Part shown: one piece after another, positions 17,093 to 30,100 of the stretch
How the letters are laid out: every line of letters begins with the position of its first letter
Position numbering within the stretch: the first letter of the stretch is position 1
Assembly: GCF_013004645.1 (NCBI RefSeq)
Contig: NZ_JABEME010000003.1
Location: forward strand, 310,001-374,000
Direction of reading: 5' to 3'
Source: Stenotrophomonas africana
GTDB taxonomy: Bacteria > Pseudomonadota > Gammaproteobacteria > Xanthomonadales > Xanthomonadaceae
Length of the DNA stretch: 64,000 bases
Translations under genes and position numbers: made by a program
Notes under the pieces: model-generated
Told to the model about the DNA's origin: nothing
What the model saw: the letters and a program-made list of their open reading frames with translations, nothing else
The model's database searches: none

Positions 17093-17703
17093 ACCGTTCC
17101 GTGCGCGGTTTCACCCTGATCGAGGTGATGATTGCGATCACCATCATGGGTGTACTGGCACTGATCTGCTGGCGGGCGCTCGACAGCGTGGCCAGCAGCG
17201 ACCAGCGCCTGCGCCAGGCCGATGCCGAGACCACGACGGCACTGCGCGTGCTGCAGCAGTTCCAGCGCGATATCGAGATGCGTGCGGACGATGCGCTGAT
17301 GAATGGCGCGGTGCGCCCGGCCGACCAACCGCAGCGGCTGCTGCCTCCTTCGCTGGTGAGCGAGCGGCATCCGGATGGGAGCTTCGCGCTGGAGGTCACC
17401 CGCAGTGTCGGCAGCGATGGGCTGCACTGGCAACGTGTGCGCTGGTGGCGGCAAGGCAATACGCTGTGGCGGGCCAGTGGTGCGGCCACGGACCGGTATC
17501 CGCTGCCGGCGCCGGATCTGTCGAAGGGAATCGCGGTTGCGCGCGATGTGCAGCGGTTCGAGGTGCGGGCGTGGCAGCCGGGCGCTGGGTGGGCAATGCT
17601 GCCGAGCGAAGGCGAGGTGCTGCCAGCCACCGGGCTGGAACTGTGGTTGGGCCTGCGCGATGGGCGTGGGCCATTGAGTTACCGGCGGGTGCTGGAGCTT
17701 TAG
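17089..17703 (+). CDS. gspJ: Type II secretion minor pseudopilin GspJ
   Basis: This 204-residue minor pseudopilin has the cleavage motif G7-F8-T-L-I-E12 and helix VMIAITIMGVLALICWRAL. The body has GspJ features (ALRVLQQFQRDIEMRADD, WQRVRWWRQGNTLWRASG). It is the last gene of the plus-strand block. Downstream there is only a REP array and then the convergent end of the giant exoprotein gene. Confidence 0.94.
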   Translation: MNRSVRGFTLIEVMIAITIMGVLALICWRALDSVASSDQRLRQADAETTTALRVLQQFQRDIEMRADDALMNGAVRPADQPQRLLPPSLVSERHPDGSFALEVTRSVGSDGLHWQRVRWWRQGNTLWRASGAATDRYPLPAPDLSKGIAVARDVQRFEVRAWQPGAGWAMLPSEGEVLPATGLELWLGLRDGRGPLSYRRVLEL

Positions 17704-17721
17704 GATTCCTCCCAGGCAAAG

Positions 17722-18155
17722 CATCCACGCATGGCGTGGATCTACTGCCCCGCCCGCTCTGGTGGGTGCCGACCTTGGTCGGCACTGAAGCTGGCCCAGC
17801 CATCCACGCATGGCGTGGATCTACTGCCGAGCGGCGCCTGCTGCCACGCCTGCTCTGGTGGGTGCCGACCTTGGTCGGCACTGAAGCTGGCCAAGCCATC
17901 GACGCATGCCGTGGATCTACCGACCAAGGTCGGAATCCACCGTGACACATGCGCGCGTCCCTCCTGCCGCCGGGTGCTCTCCCGCACCCGGCGGCGCCGT
18001 GTCGGTGGTCCTCACCGCTGATGGCCGCTCCCTGCCCTCGGTGCCGTCCTGGCTGGGGCCGCCACCGTTCCGTGGCGGCTGGCCCGATGCTGTCTGTTCC
18101 TGCAGTCCAGCGACATCCACGCATGGCGTGGATCTACTGCCGACCAAGGTCGGCA
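17722..18155. repeat. REP array with alternating hairpins between convergent genes
   Basis: The 473-bp gap between gspJ and the exoprotein stop holds a tandem array and no gene. Hairpin A (ATCCACGC, ATG, GCGTGGAT, then CTAC) occurs at about 17723, 17802, 17899 (degenerate) and 18115. Hairpin B (GTGCCGACC, TT, GGTCGGCAC) occurs at 17766-17785 and 17862-17881. Its inverted or shorter forms lie at 17920-17933 and 18138-18155. A and B alternate. Hairpin A carries GTAG on the minus strand, as in SMAG repeats. The array probably terminates both convergent transcripts. Confidence 0.85.
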
Positions 18156-18176
18156 CCTCCCGGGATCGTGTGATGC

Positions 18177-21100
18177 CTAGCGGCGCTGCGTGCCCTCGTC
18201 GCGACTTGCCTGCGGGAACTGGAAGGCACTGTTGGCGTCATAACCGCTGTTGGCAGTGTTGCCACGCGCCGGCGGGTTGATGCTGCTGGTGCCGCTGCCG
18301 AAGCCGAGAATCTGCACGCTGATCACCGACGGCTGGTTGCGCCGTGCGTCGTCCTGGCTCTTGCGCATCACGTCCTGTGCCGCCTGGCTGGCGCTGTTCG
18401 CTGCCGCACTGGCCGAGGCCAGCGCGTTGACGTTGACCGTTGCCAGTACCGGCAGGCCCTTGCTCTCACCCTGCACCTGGATGTTGGCGGCGTTGAGTAC
18501 CTGCAACGCCGCCAGGTTGATGTTGCCCGAGACACGGATGCCAGCCTCGCCCGCGTCGATGGTGCCCAGCGGCGCGATCAGGTCGACGTCGCCCGGGGGC
18601 ACTTCGGCAATGGGGTTCAACGTCGCGATGCCTGCGCCACTGGCGGGAGCCTGCGGCGACAGGATCACATTGCCCCAGCCGTCATAGACGCGGCGCGGTG
18701 GCGTGTACAGCAGCGTAGTCTGCGAACCGCGTCCAGCATTGATGTCACCCTGCTCCGACCAGGCCAGGATGTCACCGCCGAACGTCGTCATCACCCGCGA
18801 CAGGCCCAGCAGCACGCTGTCCTGGCTGAACAGCCGGATATCACCTTGCCCCTGGGTCACCAGTCCGGCACTGGGCGGCGGCACCACGCCCTGCACACCG
18901 ATCACGATCTGCCCACCCGGTGCCATCAGCTCGATGTTGCCGCCGGCTTCGGTACGCACGCCGGAGCCGCCATACATCAGGATATCGCCAGTGCGTTGGA
19001 TCATCGCACCCGCTGCATCCTTGTCCGGCATCAGCGTGGCGATGGCCTCGCGGCCGCGCAGGTAAGAACCAACGCGTGGCCCATTCCGATCGTTGTACTC
19101 GCGGCCACCTTCGCGCAGCTCAGCGTAATAGACCTGGCGCAGGAAGATCCGCTGCTGCTCCTTCGGCAACCGGTCGAACGCAGCCAGTGCCTCGGCGCCG
19201 TCGGCGGCCAGACCGAAGCGCTGCTGCAGCCACTGCTTCAACTCCTCGTCATAGATCTTCACCCCCTTGCCGGGCTGCGATGCCAGCGACTGCGCCGGGT
19301 CGGCCAGGTTGGCCGGATCCAGGTAACGCGCGCGCAGTGCATCGAAGTCGATGCTCTGATTGCCGGCAGTCACTGCGATGCTGGCACCGGGACGGGCATC
19401 GCCCTGGACGACGCCACCCAGGCTCACGATGCTTCCGGCCTCTTCCTGGCGCAGCTGCCGGCCCGCACTCACTTCGACGTTGCCGGGGCCGGCCACCGTC
19501 AGGTTGCTGCGGATGATGTCCCGGCCCGCCTCGATCCCGCTGATATCGGTACCGCTGGTGTTGAGCGCGGTGACGTTCGCATTGATCACGTCGCGACCAG
19601 CGCGCAGCTGTACGGCCGAGCCCGCTTCGTACCAGTCGAACAGTGTCCTGCTCTCCTCGCCGATGTTCCGCCTCAATTGCCGGCGGCCGCCGCTGCCCAA
19701 CCCGATGATGTCACCGGCAACAGCATAGAAGCGGCTGGGCGACGTGGGCCGGGACGTCAGCGCACCCGTGGTCGGGGTACTGGGGCCGAACGCGAACAAG
19801 GGCAGGATCGCCGACGGATCCGCTCCCTGCACCCCATCGTCGGAGAGATTGTGGCCAACCCGGGTCAGGCTGACGCCCCGCTGGGCCATGAATGCAGGAT
19901 CAAACGGGCCAGGCAGGCGGGCGTCGCTACCGGAACGTGCAATGCCGGTGGCGTTGATCGCGGCATGGATCGAGCCTCCGGCCAGAACATCGAGCTGGCC
20001 GCTGGCCGAAGGCGCGAGCAGGATCACATCGCCCGTAGTCGCCCCCGGTCCGAGACCTCGAAGCGAGGCGCTGATGATGTCACCACTCGCTGCCACCGCG
20101 CTGAACCTGGACGGATACAGCCAGTAATTGATGCTGGCGGGAACGGATTGCTCGCGCAGCGCGATGCCTTCAGCGAACATGTTGCTACCGGTTGCATGCA
20201 GACTTCCGGCCAGGCTGGGTGCGAGATTTCCGCCTGCCGAGAACAGATCCAGTGCCGTGCCTCGGGTCCAGAGCGAGAACCACGTCGTGCCAGCTGCATG
20301 CTGGTCATCGCCCAGAACCATGTCGTTGTAGTTGGCTGTGGGTACGCGCCCCGCATCCGCGGCGCCACCGAGAACAATGTCACCACGGGCCAGCAGGCGG
20401 GCGGTGGAATCACCCAGGATGAGCACCGGCCCCGCCATCGCCACCGGCGCGTCGGCCACGAACGGATTCTTCAGGCCCAGCGTTCCGTAGCTGCTCTGTA
20501 TGGTACTGAGGCCACCGATGCGTGCCGCCTGCAGCAGGGTGCTGCCGCGCAGGTTGGTCACCGCGCCATTGAGATCCAGATCCTGCAGGAACCCTTCGGG
20601 CTGCTGCGCGCTGGCGCGCAGGCCGGGGTTGAGCGCTCCGCCGCTTCGCAGGGTCAGGTCGCCGCCCCCCGTCAGATGCAGCTCACCGTTGCTGACGCGC
20701 CCGGTCGACCCGACCGCAGCAACAATCGCGCTGGAATGAGGCGCGGTCAGCAGACCCAGGGCATTGCCCATCGCGTCGAGCACACCCGCGTGGCGGCCCG
20801 CTTCCAGTGACAGATTGCCGCCTCCCAGCGTGCCGAAGCCGGTGAAGCCGACCATGCGGGGAGCTGCGTCCGCTTCGGCGCCCACGGTGCTGTACGTGCC
20901 GAAGTTGATCCACCAACTCGTCGGTGTCACCTGGACGCCTTCGGTGGTGCCCGAACCCTGCCGCCACAACCAGCCGCCCACGGCTGCGCTTGAATGCCCC
21001 GCCTGGTCGCGCTGCGCCGTACCCGATTCAGACCGGGCGGTCCAGGCGTCGCCAATGATGTCGCGCCCGGCTTCAACCCTGAGATCGCCGCCATGGTCGG

Positions 21101-24100
21101 GATACCAGGCATGGTAACTGGCCAGCGCCGCATCATAGTTGCCCGAGACCTGGTTCCTGCCCAGCAGCGAGGTGTGCCAGGGCGCAGCCGTACGCACCGG
21201 ATTGAACTGGGGGTCGCTGCCATCGCCCAGTAGCGTCGGCGCACCTGCGGTGTACACGCCGAAGCCGGACTTCATGCGCACGTCCTGCGCGGCCAGCAGT
21301 GCCAGATCACCCTTGCCGGTACGCAGCACGCTCCAAGCCGGCGAGCCCAGGCGCTTGCCGTAGGTGGTGACTTCGGTAAGCGTACCGCCGCCGTAGCAGT
21401 AGCCCATTGCCGCGCAGATCTCTTCCTCCGACATACCCATCTCGGCACCCAGTTCCGTAGCCGGGCGGCCGACCCAGGATTCATCACCCCACCATGCCAG
21501 CGAGCCTTCCTTGTCCACCAGTCGCGGGGCGGGGCCGCAATTGGGTCCGGAGTCACAGACTTCGTTCTCGGTCAAACCCAGCTCCCGGGCCAGATCAGCC
21601 ACGGGCTTCCCGACCCACGATTCGTCACCCCACAGATTCAACGAGCCGTCCACGGTGATCACGCGATCACCCTTCCATTCCGTCGTCGTGGTCACTGTGC
21701 CGATAGTGCTGTAGTGGCTGTCGGCCAGCACGATGCTGCCGTCACTCCCCCAGCGGCGGGTACGTGGATCTGCAGCCGTCGTATCCGCACCCGCCACCGC
21801 GGTCAGATCCCACGAGGTGGTGCCTTCGGGCAGCATCGCCGCCAGCGCCCAATTGCGTCCCTGGCGCCCGCTGGCGTCGGCAGGCCGCAGTTTCACCGGC
21901 GCATCGCCGGCCAGCTCCACCTTGGTCATCGACGGGATGATCGCGCCGGCATGCAGGTCCAGCGCGCCTGACAGCTTCATCGCTATCGGCAGCGCGACGC
22001 CGGCCGGCCACACCTGTGCGGCCACCGGCGCCGGCGTGCGCAGGCGGAAACCGGCACCCAGTCGGGCACCGGACTGCAACGCCAGCGCCTGTGCCAGCAC
22101 GGTGCCGGCCGCCATCACCTGCCCGCTGTCTGTGGTCACTACCGCTCCCAGCACGGTACCGGCGGGCAGCAGGAGCGGCCCGGACAACACCATCTCCGCC
22201 GGCAGCACGGTTCCCGCTGGCAAGGTCACGGCCTCGAAGGGCAGTGCATAGTTCAGCGTCGCGCCAGTACGGAATTCGGTGCCGCGCTGCAGCTGTACAC
22301 CTTCGCCGGGCACGATCAGGTCGCCACCGAACGCCGTGTTGGGCGTACCGGCACTGCGCCCTTCCAGCAGCACCCAGCCGTCCTCATCGGGGTTGGCAGG
22401 CGGCGGCGCGAAGCCGTCGTTGATGCTGCCGTAGACGTTGATATCACCCTCGGCACGCAGCATCAGCGCGGCCGATTCACCGAAGCCACGGCGCGCAGGA
22501 TCGGTGCGGTTCGACTGTGGTCCGTAGCGGTAGCCGGACAGATCGATATCGCCGGCCACGACCAGATCGCCACGCGGGTTGTCACTGCTGGTCCGCGCCA
22601 CGATCTGCACGCCGGGGCGCAGGCGGAAGCTGCCCAATGCGGCAGTGCGCTGCTGCAAGCCCGCATTGGTCAGCGCGGCGTTCATCCACTGGCTGTTGTC
22701 CGGGTCTACCACGGTGTCCAGCCAATGTTGGTTGATTACCTGCGGACGATGGCCATGCACATCCGGAGCGCTGGCCAGCGACGCCGAATCATAGCTGCGG
22801 AAGGCGTTGACCTGGAGATCGCCGGCACCGGCGATGCGGAGTCCGCTGGCCACGTCAATCGCAGCGTCGTTGCTGCCCACGCGTGGCACGTTGAGCTTGA
22901 CGCTGCCGCGTGCGCGGCCATCGTTCTGGCCAGGGCTGCTACCCGTGGCCACCGAGGTACCGGCGCGCAGGTCCATCGATGAGGTCGCGCCCAGCTGCAG
23001 GCTGCCACTGGCCGAGGTCAGTTCGATCATCGCCCGGTTCGGGCTGTCGATGATCTTGCCGTAACTGTCGACGCGCAAGGCGCTGCCATGCGCGTCCAAT
23101 GTGCCATCGATACGCAACAGATCGCGGGCGGACAGGCGGATGCTGCCGACCTGTTCGCCACTGGCATCAATGCGGCCATTGACGAGCAGGCTGCCGCCAT
23201 CGACGCTGATATCAACGTTGCGTGCCTTGACTTCATCGCCGATCACCAGGTCGCCTTCGCTCAACTGGAAGGTCCGGCCACCGGTAATGCCACCGGCGGT
23301 AAGCCGTGTATTGAGCCCGGAGAAGTCCTGCAGCTGACGTGCGCGCACCACCACTTCGCCACCGTCATAGGGCACCACGGTGCCACCGGCGTCGTAGCGG
23401 CCGCTGGCACCGCCAAGCAGCGTGCCCGACAGATCCACACGGCCGCCCTGCGGGCCTTGCGCAGAGACCGTCAAGCGGCCGCCGCGGTTGTTGCGGGCGG
23501 AAAGATCGATGCGCGACGCCGCATCGGCAACGATGTCACCTTCGCGGCTCGACAGCGCCACGTCACCGCCCCAGCTGTACTTGTCCACGTCGAACAGGCT
23601 GACCTTGCGGCCGGCCATATCCAGCACCGCATTGCTGCCAAGCGCGACGTCCTGACGGGCATTGGCTTCGAAGCGGCCGGACGCCAGCGCCACCCGGCTG
23701 TCGATCACAACGCGCTCGGCCGTGATGGACAACTCCGCACCCAACGCATCGCTGCCCGCAGTCGCCGCGGCGCCACGCAGCTGCACCGTTCCGCCATTGC
23801 GGATGGCCAGCTGCGCACCCGCGTTACCAGTAAGCAGCGGGGTGACGATATCCAGCGCGCCGCCGCTGAACTGCCAGCCGCTGCCTGCCACGTAGTCGCC
23901 CTGGCGCTGGAAGACATCCAGGCTGCCCTTGCCGGAGAACAACATGCGATCCGACGCTGCCAGGGTAACGCCGGCGAAGCCAAGCACCTGGCGATCCGCG
24001 GCCACCGACGAACTGGGCCGGGTGAAGGGCGCACGCCCCAGTTCCAGCACCCGCGTATTGATTTCCAGCTGCCCTTGGCCAAGCCGACCCACCATGGCCT

Positions 24101-27100
24101 CGCCGGCCGGCTGGGTCTGCTCACCGCCGGGCAACGTGGTGCCGGCCAGCGTACCGTCCCAGATCAGCGTATCGGCGAAGATGCGGGCGCGGTCGGTCGC
24201 AGTGCCGTAACCATGAATGGCAGGGGCACCCAGCACCAGACTGCGTAGACTGCTGCGGCCGGTCGCACTGTCACGCGTATCCAGGTCCACGCTGCCGAAC
24301 ACATTGATGGCATCGCGCGCGGTCAGGCTCAGCGCCTCCAGCGCCGGCGCGCCGGTGGCGGTGTTTCCACGCAGCAATCGCTGCAGGACCTCCTGGTTCA
24401 TGGTCATGCCCGCCGGCAGGCCGCCGGCTGCCGCTGCCGCCGCAATGGCTTCGGCGCTGCCGAGATTGAGCGCCGACATGCCCAGGCCGAGCTGGCGCGT
24501 GCCGTAGCTCACCGCGTCGCCAATGCTCAGCGCGCCGTCGGTGACCACGTTGATGCTGCCTGCCGACAGCAACCGGGTCTGGCCATTGCAGTCCACCACG
24601 CATCCGCCGATGTCGATCGCCACCGGACCGCCGGCACTACCGCCCTGCGCACTGAGCGCCGTCAAGCGCTGGTTGGACACGGCAAGCAGGCCGCCCGACA
24701 CCAGGTAGGGTGCCGTGGGCTGCGCCACGCGCGAGGGATCGGCCCCGGCCAAGGTATCGATCGAAGCGCCCTGCTCGACCAGGATCCCCTTGCCCCCGAA
24801 CGCAGCCGACAGCAGCACTTCCTGCGCCGTCAGGTTGACGCCGTTGCGCACCACGATGTGCTGCGCGCTGCCCTCCAACGAATAAGTCGTCGCGTCACGT
24901 CGCAGCACGCCGCCGATCAGCATCGTTTCCGGGCGGAACGCATTGAGCGCCGAATCGAAGAGGGTGGCGCCGCTGCCGCTGCCGGCACTACCGCCCTGGG
25001 TGGCAATCTCCAGCGTTGCCTCATTGGAGGCGAGCAGATTGACTGAAAGCGTGCCCCCGCGTCCGTCATTGCTGCCGGCGTTGAAGCGTGACACGCCCTG
25101 GAAGATCGCGGCCGGCACGCTCGAACGTCCGGCGCCATCGCCCAACAGCAGGTTGAGGTTGCCAGCGTCGGTTGGCCGCCAGCGCAGCGCTTCACCACGC
25201 CGCTCAGCCACGCCTTGTACGAAAGTGCTGTAGGAGGTCTCGTTGTAGCTGGCATGGCGGCGCACCACATCCGCCGGCGTCAGCACCAGATCGGTGAGCA
25301 GCGATGAGACTCCACCGCCCAGGCTCTGCGCCTGGTGTCCACTGACGCGCCAGGAACCCGTGCCGGTCGCCACTGCCTGGCGGCTGCCGACGGCGCTTTC
25401 GGCGCCGACTTCGACGCGGAATGCGCCCTTCTGCAGTGCGTAGCTGGCCGGCAGCAGCGTGTAGGTTCCGGCCGGGAGGCCGGGAACCCCGGCAGGAATG
25501 ACAATCTGCTGGCCGATGCGCGGATCGGCGCTGCCGTCAGCGACCGCCTGCGGCGCCTGCGTGCCCGAGCGTCCCGGCATGATCGCGTAGACCGCATTGT
25601 CACTGCCGCTGAAGCGGTAGCGCGGGTTCGCATCCGCCAGCGCGTGCCGCAGGATGTCCACCGAGCCGCCGCGCCCCGCCACGAATGCGGCACCGGACAG
25701 CTCGCCTCCGCCGGAGACGTCCAGCACGCTGCCCGCCACGCCATTGAAAGCGTTGGCGACGATGTCGATACCGATCGGGATGTTGGTCGAGCCGGGGCCC
25801 AGCACATCGAAGTCGGCACCGTTACGGCGCCAGCCCACACCATCCACGGTACCGCCAAACGGCAGCTGCAGGCCGGCACCGCTCACCGACGTCACGCTGC
25901 CTGCAAGCAGGTCGACGCGGCTGGCCGCATCGGCGTTGAATTCCCTGCCACCCAGCTGTACATGGCCCCACGGCGCCTGCACATTGCCGCCCTGCACCAC
26001 CGTCGCCGCCACCAGCTCCAGGCTTCCGAACGCAGAGTCCGGTGCCGGTTGCGCGCCGCCTGCAATGCCATGGATGCGCAGTACGGCGTCGGGGTTCTGC
26101 CAGGACAGGCCTGAAGGACCGATGTCGGGGACGCCCGCGACGATGCGTCCCTTGGCCCGGGCCGCCGGATACATACGCGCGGCGCTGATATCGATCGAAC
26201 CCGGGCTTGCCAGCGTGGAGACGAGTGAACTGCTGGCGACCGGGGCCAGCATGCGGATGTCACCGCGACTGCGCAGCGCGACCTGGTCAAATCCCGCCAG
26301 CCAGGTGACGTCTCGCAGGTCGATCAGATCGGCGCTCACGTCCAGGCGATGCTGCCGGCCGCTGTCGAACGCTGCCTCCAGTGGGCGCAACGTGCCTTCC
26401 CCGGCCGGCTGCCACCAGCGCCCCTGCGCAAGGCGCACATACGGCGCGTCCAGTTGCAGGCGGCCGCCCTCGCTGTTGCCCGGGACGAGGCCGAGGTAAC
26501 GCTCATTCAAGCCTTGGATGCGCAGGCTCTGGTCCATGCGCAGATTGATATCTCCCTGGGCGCGGATGTCGCCGAACAGGGCCAGATGATCGAAACCACC
26601 GGCCTCGATCTGCCCCACCGACAGTGCCGCATGGCCGTACTCAAGGCGTGCAGGCAGGTCCGCCGTCTGCGCGGCGTGCTGGTTCAACGAGATCACCCGC
26701 GGTGCCAGCACCTCCTTGCCGTCTGCCGTTCTGCCGTAGGTGCCACCACCGAAGGCAACCCCCAAGGTGCCGCCGCGCGCGCCGTCGCCGCCCGCTGCTG
26801 CGTCCAGTTCGCCGTGCAGGTACAGCGCATTGCCCGCGCGCAGTACGATGCTGCCGCCGTCGCTGTCCACCCGGGTGCGTCCGCTGCCATCAATGTCCAG
26901 CAGCGCCGAAGCACCGGACGCGTCCAGCCGCGCACCGCGCTCCACCACCACGAAGGTATCGGGCGGCAGGTGGCGTACGTTGTCCTGGTCTTCCCAGTCC
27001 AGCGCCCCCCCGATCTCGATCGTTCCACCCTTGCGCACCTGTCCGCGCAATGTCCGGCGCGCGTCGGGCAGGGAAATGCTATCGCCACTCACGTCAAGCA

Positions 27101-30100
27101 GTGCGCCATCAGCGATTGTCCACTGGCGCTCGCGGCGTGCATCGCCGCGCACACCGGTCGGGTCGAATGCCTCGTCCAGGCGGATGCGGCCGCCGGCCGC
27201 CTTCAGACTGCCAGCCACGTCCAGGTTGCCGGCGCTGAACAGTTCGATCGACTGGCCGGCATCGACCTCGATCCTTGCACCCTTGCCAACGCGCAGATCG
27301 GCCGTGGACAGCAGATGCCCTGCGCGCAGTGCCAGGCTCGCGCCGCCGCGCTGCGATACACGCCCGCTGGCCGGATCCGCCTCATACAGCGACGGCGTCC
27401 AGGCCTGAACGCCCTGCTCGCGGGCCAGTGCCTGCTGTGCGCCCTCGGCCAGGCGCAGCGCCGGTCGTTCCACCTGCAGCTGGGTACCTTCTTCAACCAT
27501 CAAACCGTTGTGACCAGCGATGTCATAGCCGGCGAAGCCACTCCTGAACAGTGCGGACTGCAATCGCAACGACGCCGCCGATGCATCCGTGCCAGGCGCG
27601 CCGATGGACACCGCACCGCCAGTTGCCAACGTGAAGTTGCCGCTGCCATTGCCGAGCGCGCTGAAGCGTGCGCCATCGCCGATACGGATGCGCCCGCTGC
27701 CGTCGGTGGCAACCTCGGTGCTGGCCGCGAGCAGGCCGACACTGCCGCCCTTGCCTACGCGCCCTTTGCCACTGGCATCGATCGCCCCGCCGGCATCGAC
27801 AAGAATCGCTGCCCCTTCACCCACACGGATGTCGTGGCTGCTGTTGAAGCGCATCTGTCCACCGTCGATCCACGCCTGCGCGGTGTCGCCATCCGGCGCA
27901 GCAAGCGCGTTGCTCCAACTGCCGCCAAGATCGATCCGTGCGCCCGCCGCAACATCCACCGCGCCGCGTCCTGACCTCAGCAGGGCCGTGGGCCCGCCGA
28001 GCGCCGGAAGCAGGTTGCCGGCCTCCACCTGCCCGCCGGCAATCTGCACCGTTCCACCGAAGCTGACGCGGCTTGCAGTGAGCCCAAGCCGGCCGCCCTC
28101 CTGCAACCTGAGCGTGCCATCCAGGTCGATACGGCCCGCCGAAGCGAGGTCCACCCGCCCCCAACGCTGGGCGCTCAGGACCTCACTGTCCAACCACACG
28201 GTATTGCGCTGTGTTTCCCCGATCGGAGCCTGCAACGTCCATGACCGGGAGTCGGCCTGCAGCGCTCCGATGCGGATCTGCGAATCGAACACTGCACTTC
28301 GGCCGTTGTTGTCGAAACGCCCCAGCCAGAGCTGTGCGTTGCGGGCCGCCGCCGTCTGTGCCTGCGCGTACCCGTCCTGCCCCTGGTCGGGGCGGCGCGT
28401 CTGCTGCAGGCCCTGAAAGGCCACGGTATCCACCTGGCCCTGCAGGACAGCCGTGGGCGCCGAGATCAGCAGACGGCCAGCATCGCGTCCCACGGTATAG
28501 CCATTGTCGAACCGCTGGATGGGTGCCACCAGTGGATTGCGGAACGATTCGGTCACCCCCCACCGTTCCTGCTTCACTTCATAGCCCTGGTACAGACCGT
28601 CGTACAGCATCTCGGCCGGTGCATCATCAAGCCGATACAACTGCCCGTCGCGGCCACGCAGCCAGCTCTGCTGCACCACGCCGGACTGCACATCCAGGCT
28701 GCCACCGGCCAGATTGATGCGCGAACCGGCGTGGCTGACGACTTCCTTGCCTGCCAGCTGGACGGTGCCGGCCTGCGCTGCCCATTCGCTGATCGAATGC
28801 CCCTGATTGTCCAGGTAGCCCCCCACTTCCAGCAGGCCGCCGCCGGCATACCAGCGCGTACCTTCATAGCCGCCGGTACCGGCGGCGACTTCGGTCAACT
28901 GGCGGCGGTCGATCCACACCTCGCTGCTGATCAGCTTGCCGCTGTCACGGTTGTCCGGCGAATCGCGCAACTCATTGCCCTGCACCTTCACCTTGACGTT
29001 GTTGCTTTCCATCGCCACCTGCACGCCCACCGCACCGGAGACGTCCACGCGTGCACCATCATCCAGATAGCTGCGCCGGCCGGCGTCGGCGATCACCTGG
29101 CCGCCGGTGGCCACCGCCAGCGAGCCGGCCTGGAAGTTCACATCGCCGCCGGAGACGACTTCGATGCGCGATTGCTCGCGGCGGTCCTGCAGGCGCGAAA
29201 GATTGTCGAAGGTGCCACTGTTGCTGGAACCGCGCAGCTTGTCCTGCTCGGTGGATTCCCTGATGAGGGCATCGCGCTGGCTGTCCAGCGCCGTGCTCTT
29301 GCCATCGTCTTCCAGCAGCACTGCAGTGGTCGAACCGGAAGCCAGGGTCACGCGGCCCGCCGCATCGGACGCCGAGTTCAGCAGGTGTACGGTGCCGCGC
29401 TGATTCAGCGTGGTGGACGCAACCGCAACGCCGGCCTGTTCGACCGTGCGGCCGGCCAGGGTGATGTCGCCCTCGCGCGCCTGGATCAGCCCACTGTTGC
29501 GAACGCCGCCCGCCGTGCTGTCAGCGATGAAGCGCGGGGCAATCTCATTGCCTCGGGTGGTGGACGCGGTGTTCTGGGCGGTGCCCACACCACGGCGGAT
29601 CACGAAACTGTCGCCGGCGGCAAGCTGGGTCTGGCCTTTGCGCGTCTCGATCTGGCCCGCGTTCTCCACGCTGTGCCCAGCCAGCAGCACGTAACCACCG
29701 CCCCGCGTTGCCGTGGTCGGCTCGTGCGTGGTGATGCGCGCACCGCGTTCGACCATGACCTTGCCTACGGCGTCGGTCAGCGCCGAGGTGTTCGCGTCGG
29801 CACTGTACAGACCCTGCTCACGGAACTGCGCGTCGCTGATGCGCGCTGCCGCCGCCACCAGGTTGCGGACATTGACCTGGCTGTTGTTGCCGAACACCAC
29901 GCCATTGCGGTTGGCAACGAACACCGTGCCATTGGCCTTCAGCTGGCCAAGAATCTGGCTGGGCCGTGCGGCGGGATCATTGACCCGGTTCAACACGGCC
30001 CAATCGGCGTTCTGCAGGAAATTCAGCGTGGTGTTGCCACCTATGTTGAAGGTTTCCCAGTTCAGGATCGCCTGGTCGGCGGTCTGCTCGATGTTGACCA

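Noticed and set aside
17722-18155. CRISPR-like look of regularly repeated short sequences
   Set aside because: The repeats are hairpin REP elements of two alternating kinds, spacing is irregular, there are no unique spacers of fixed length and no cas genes.
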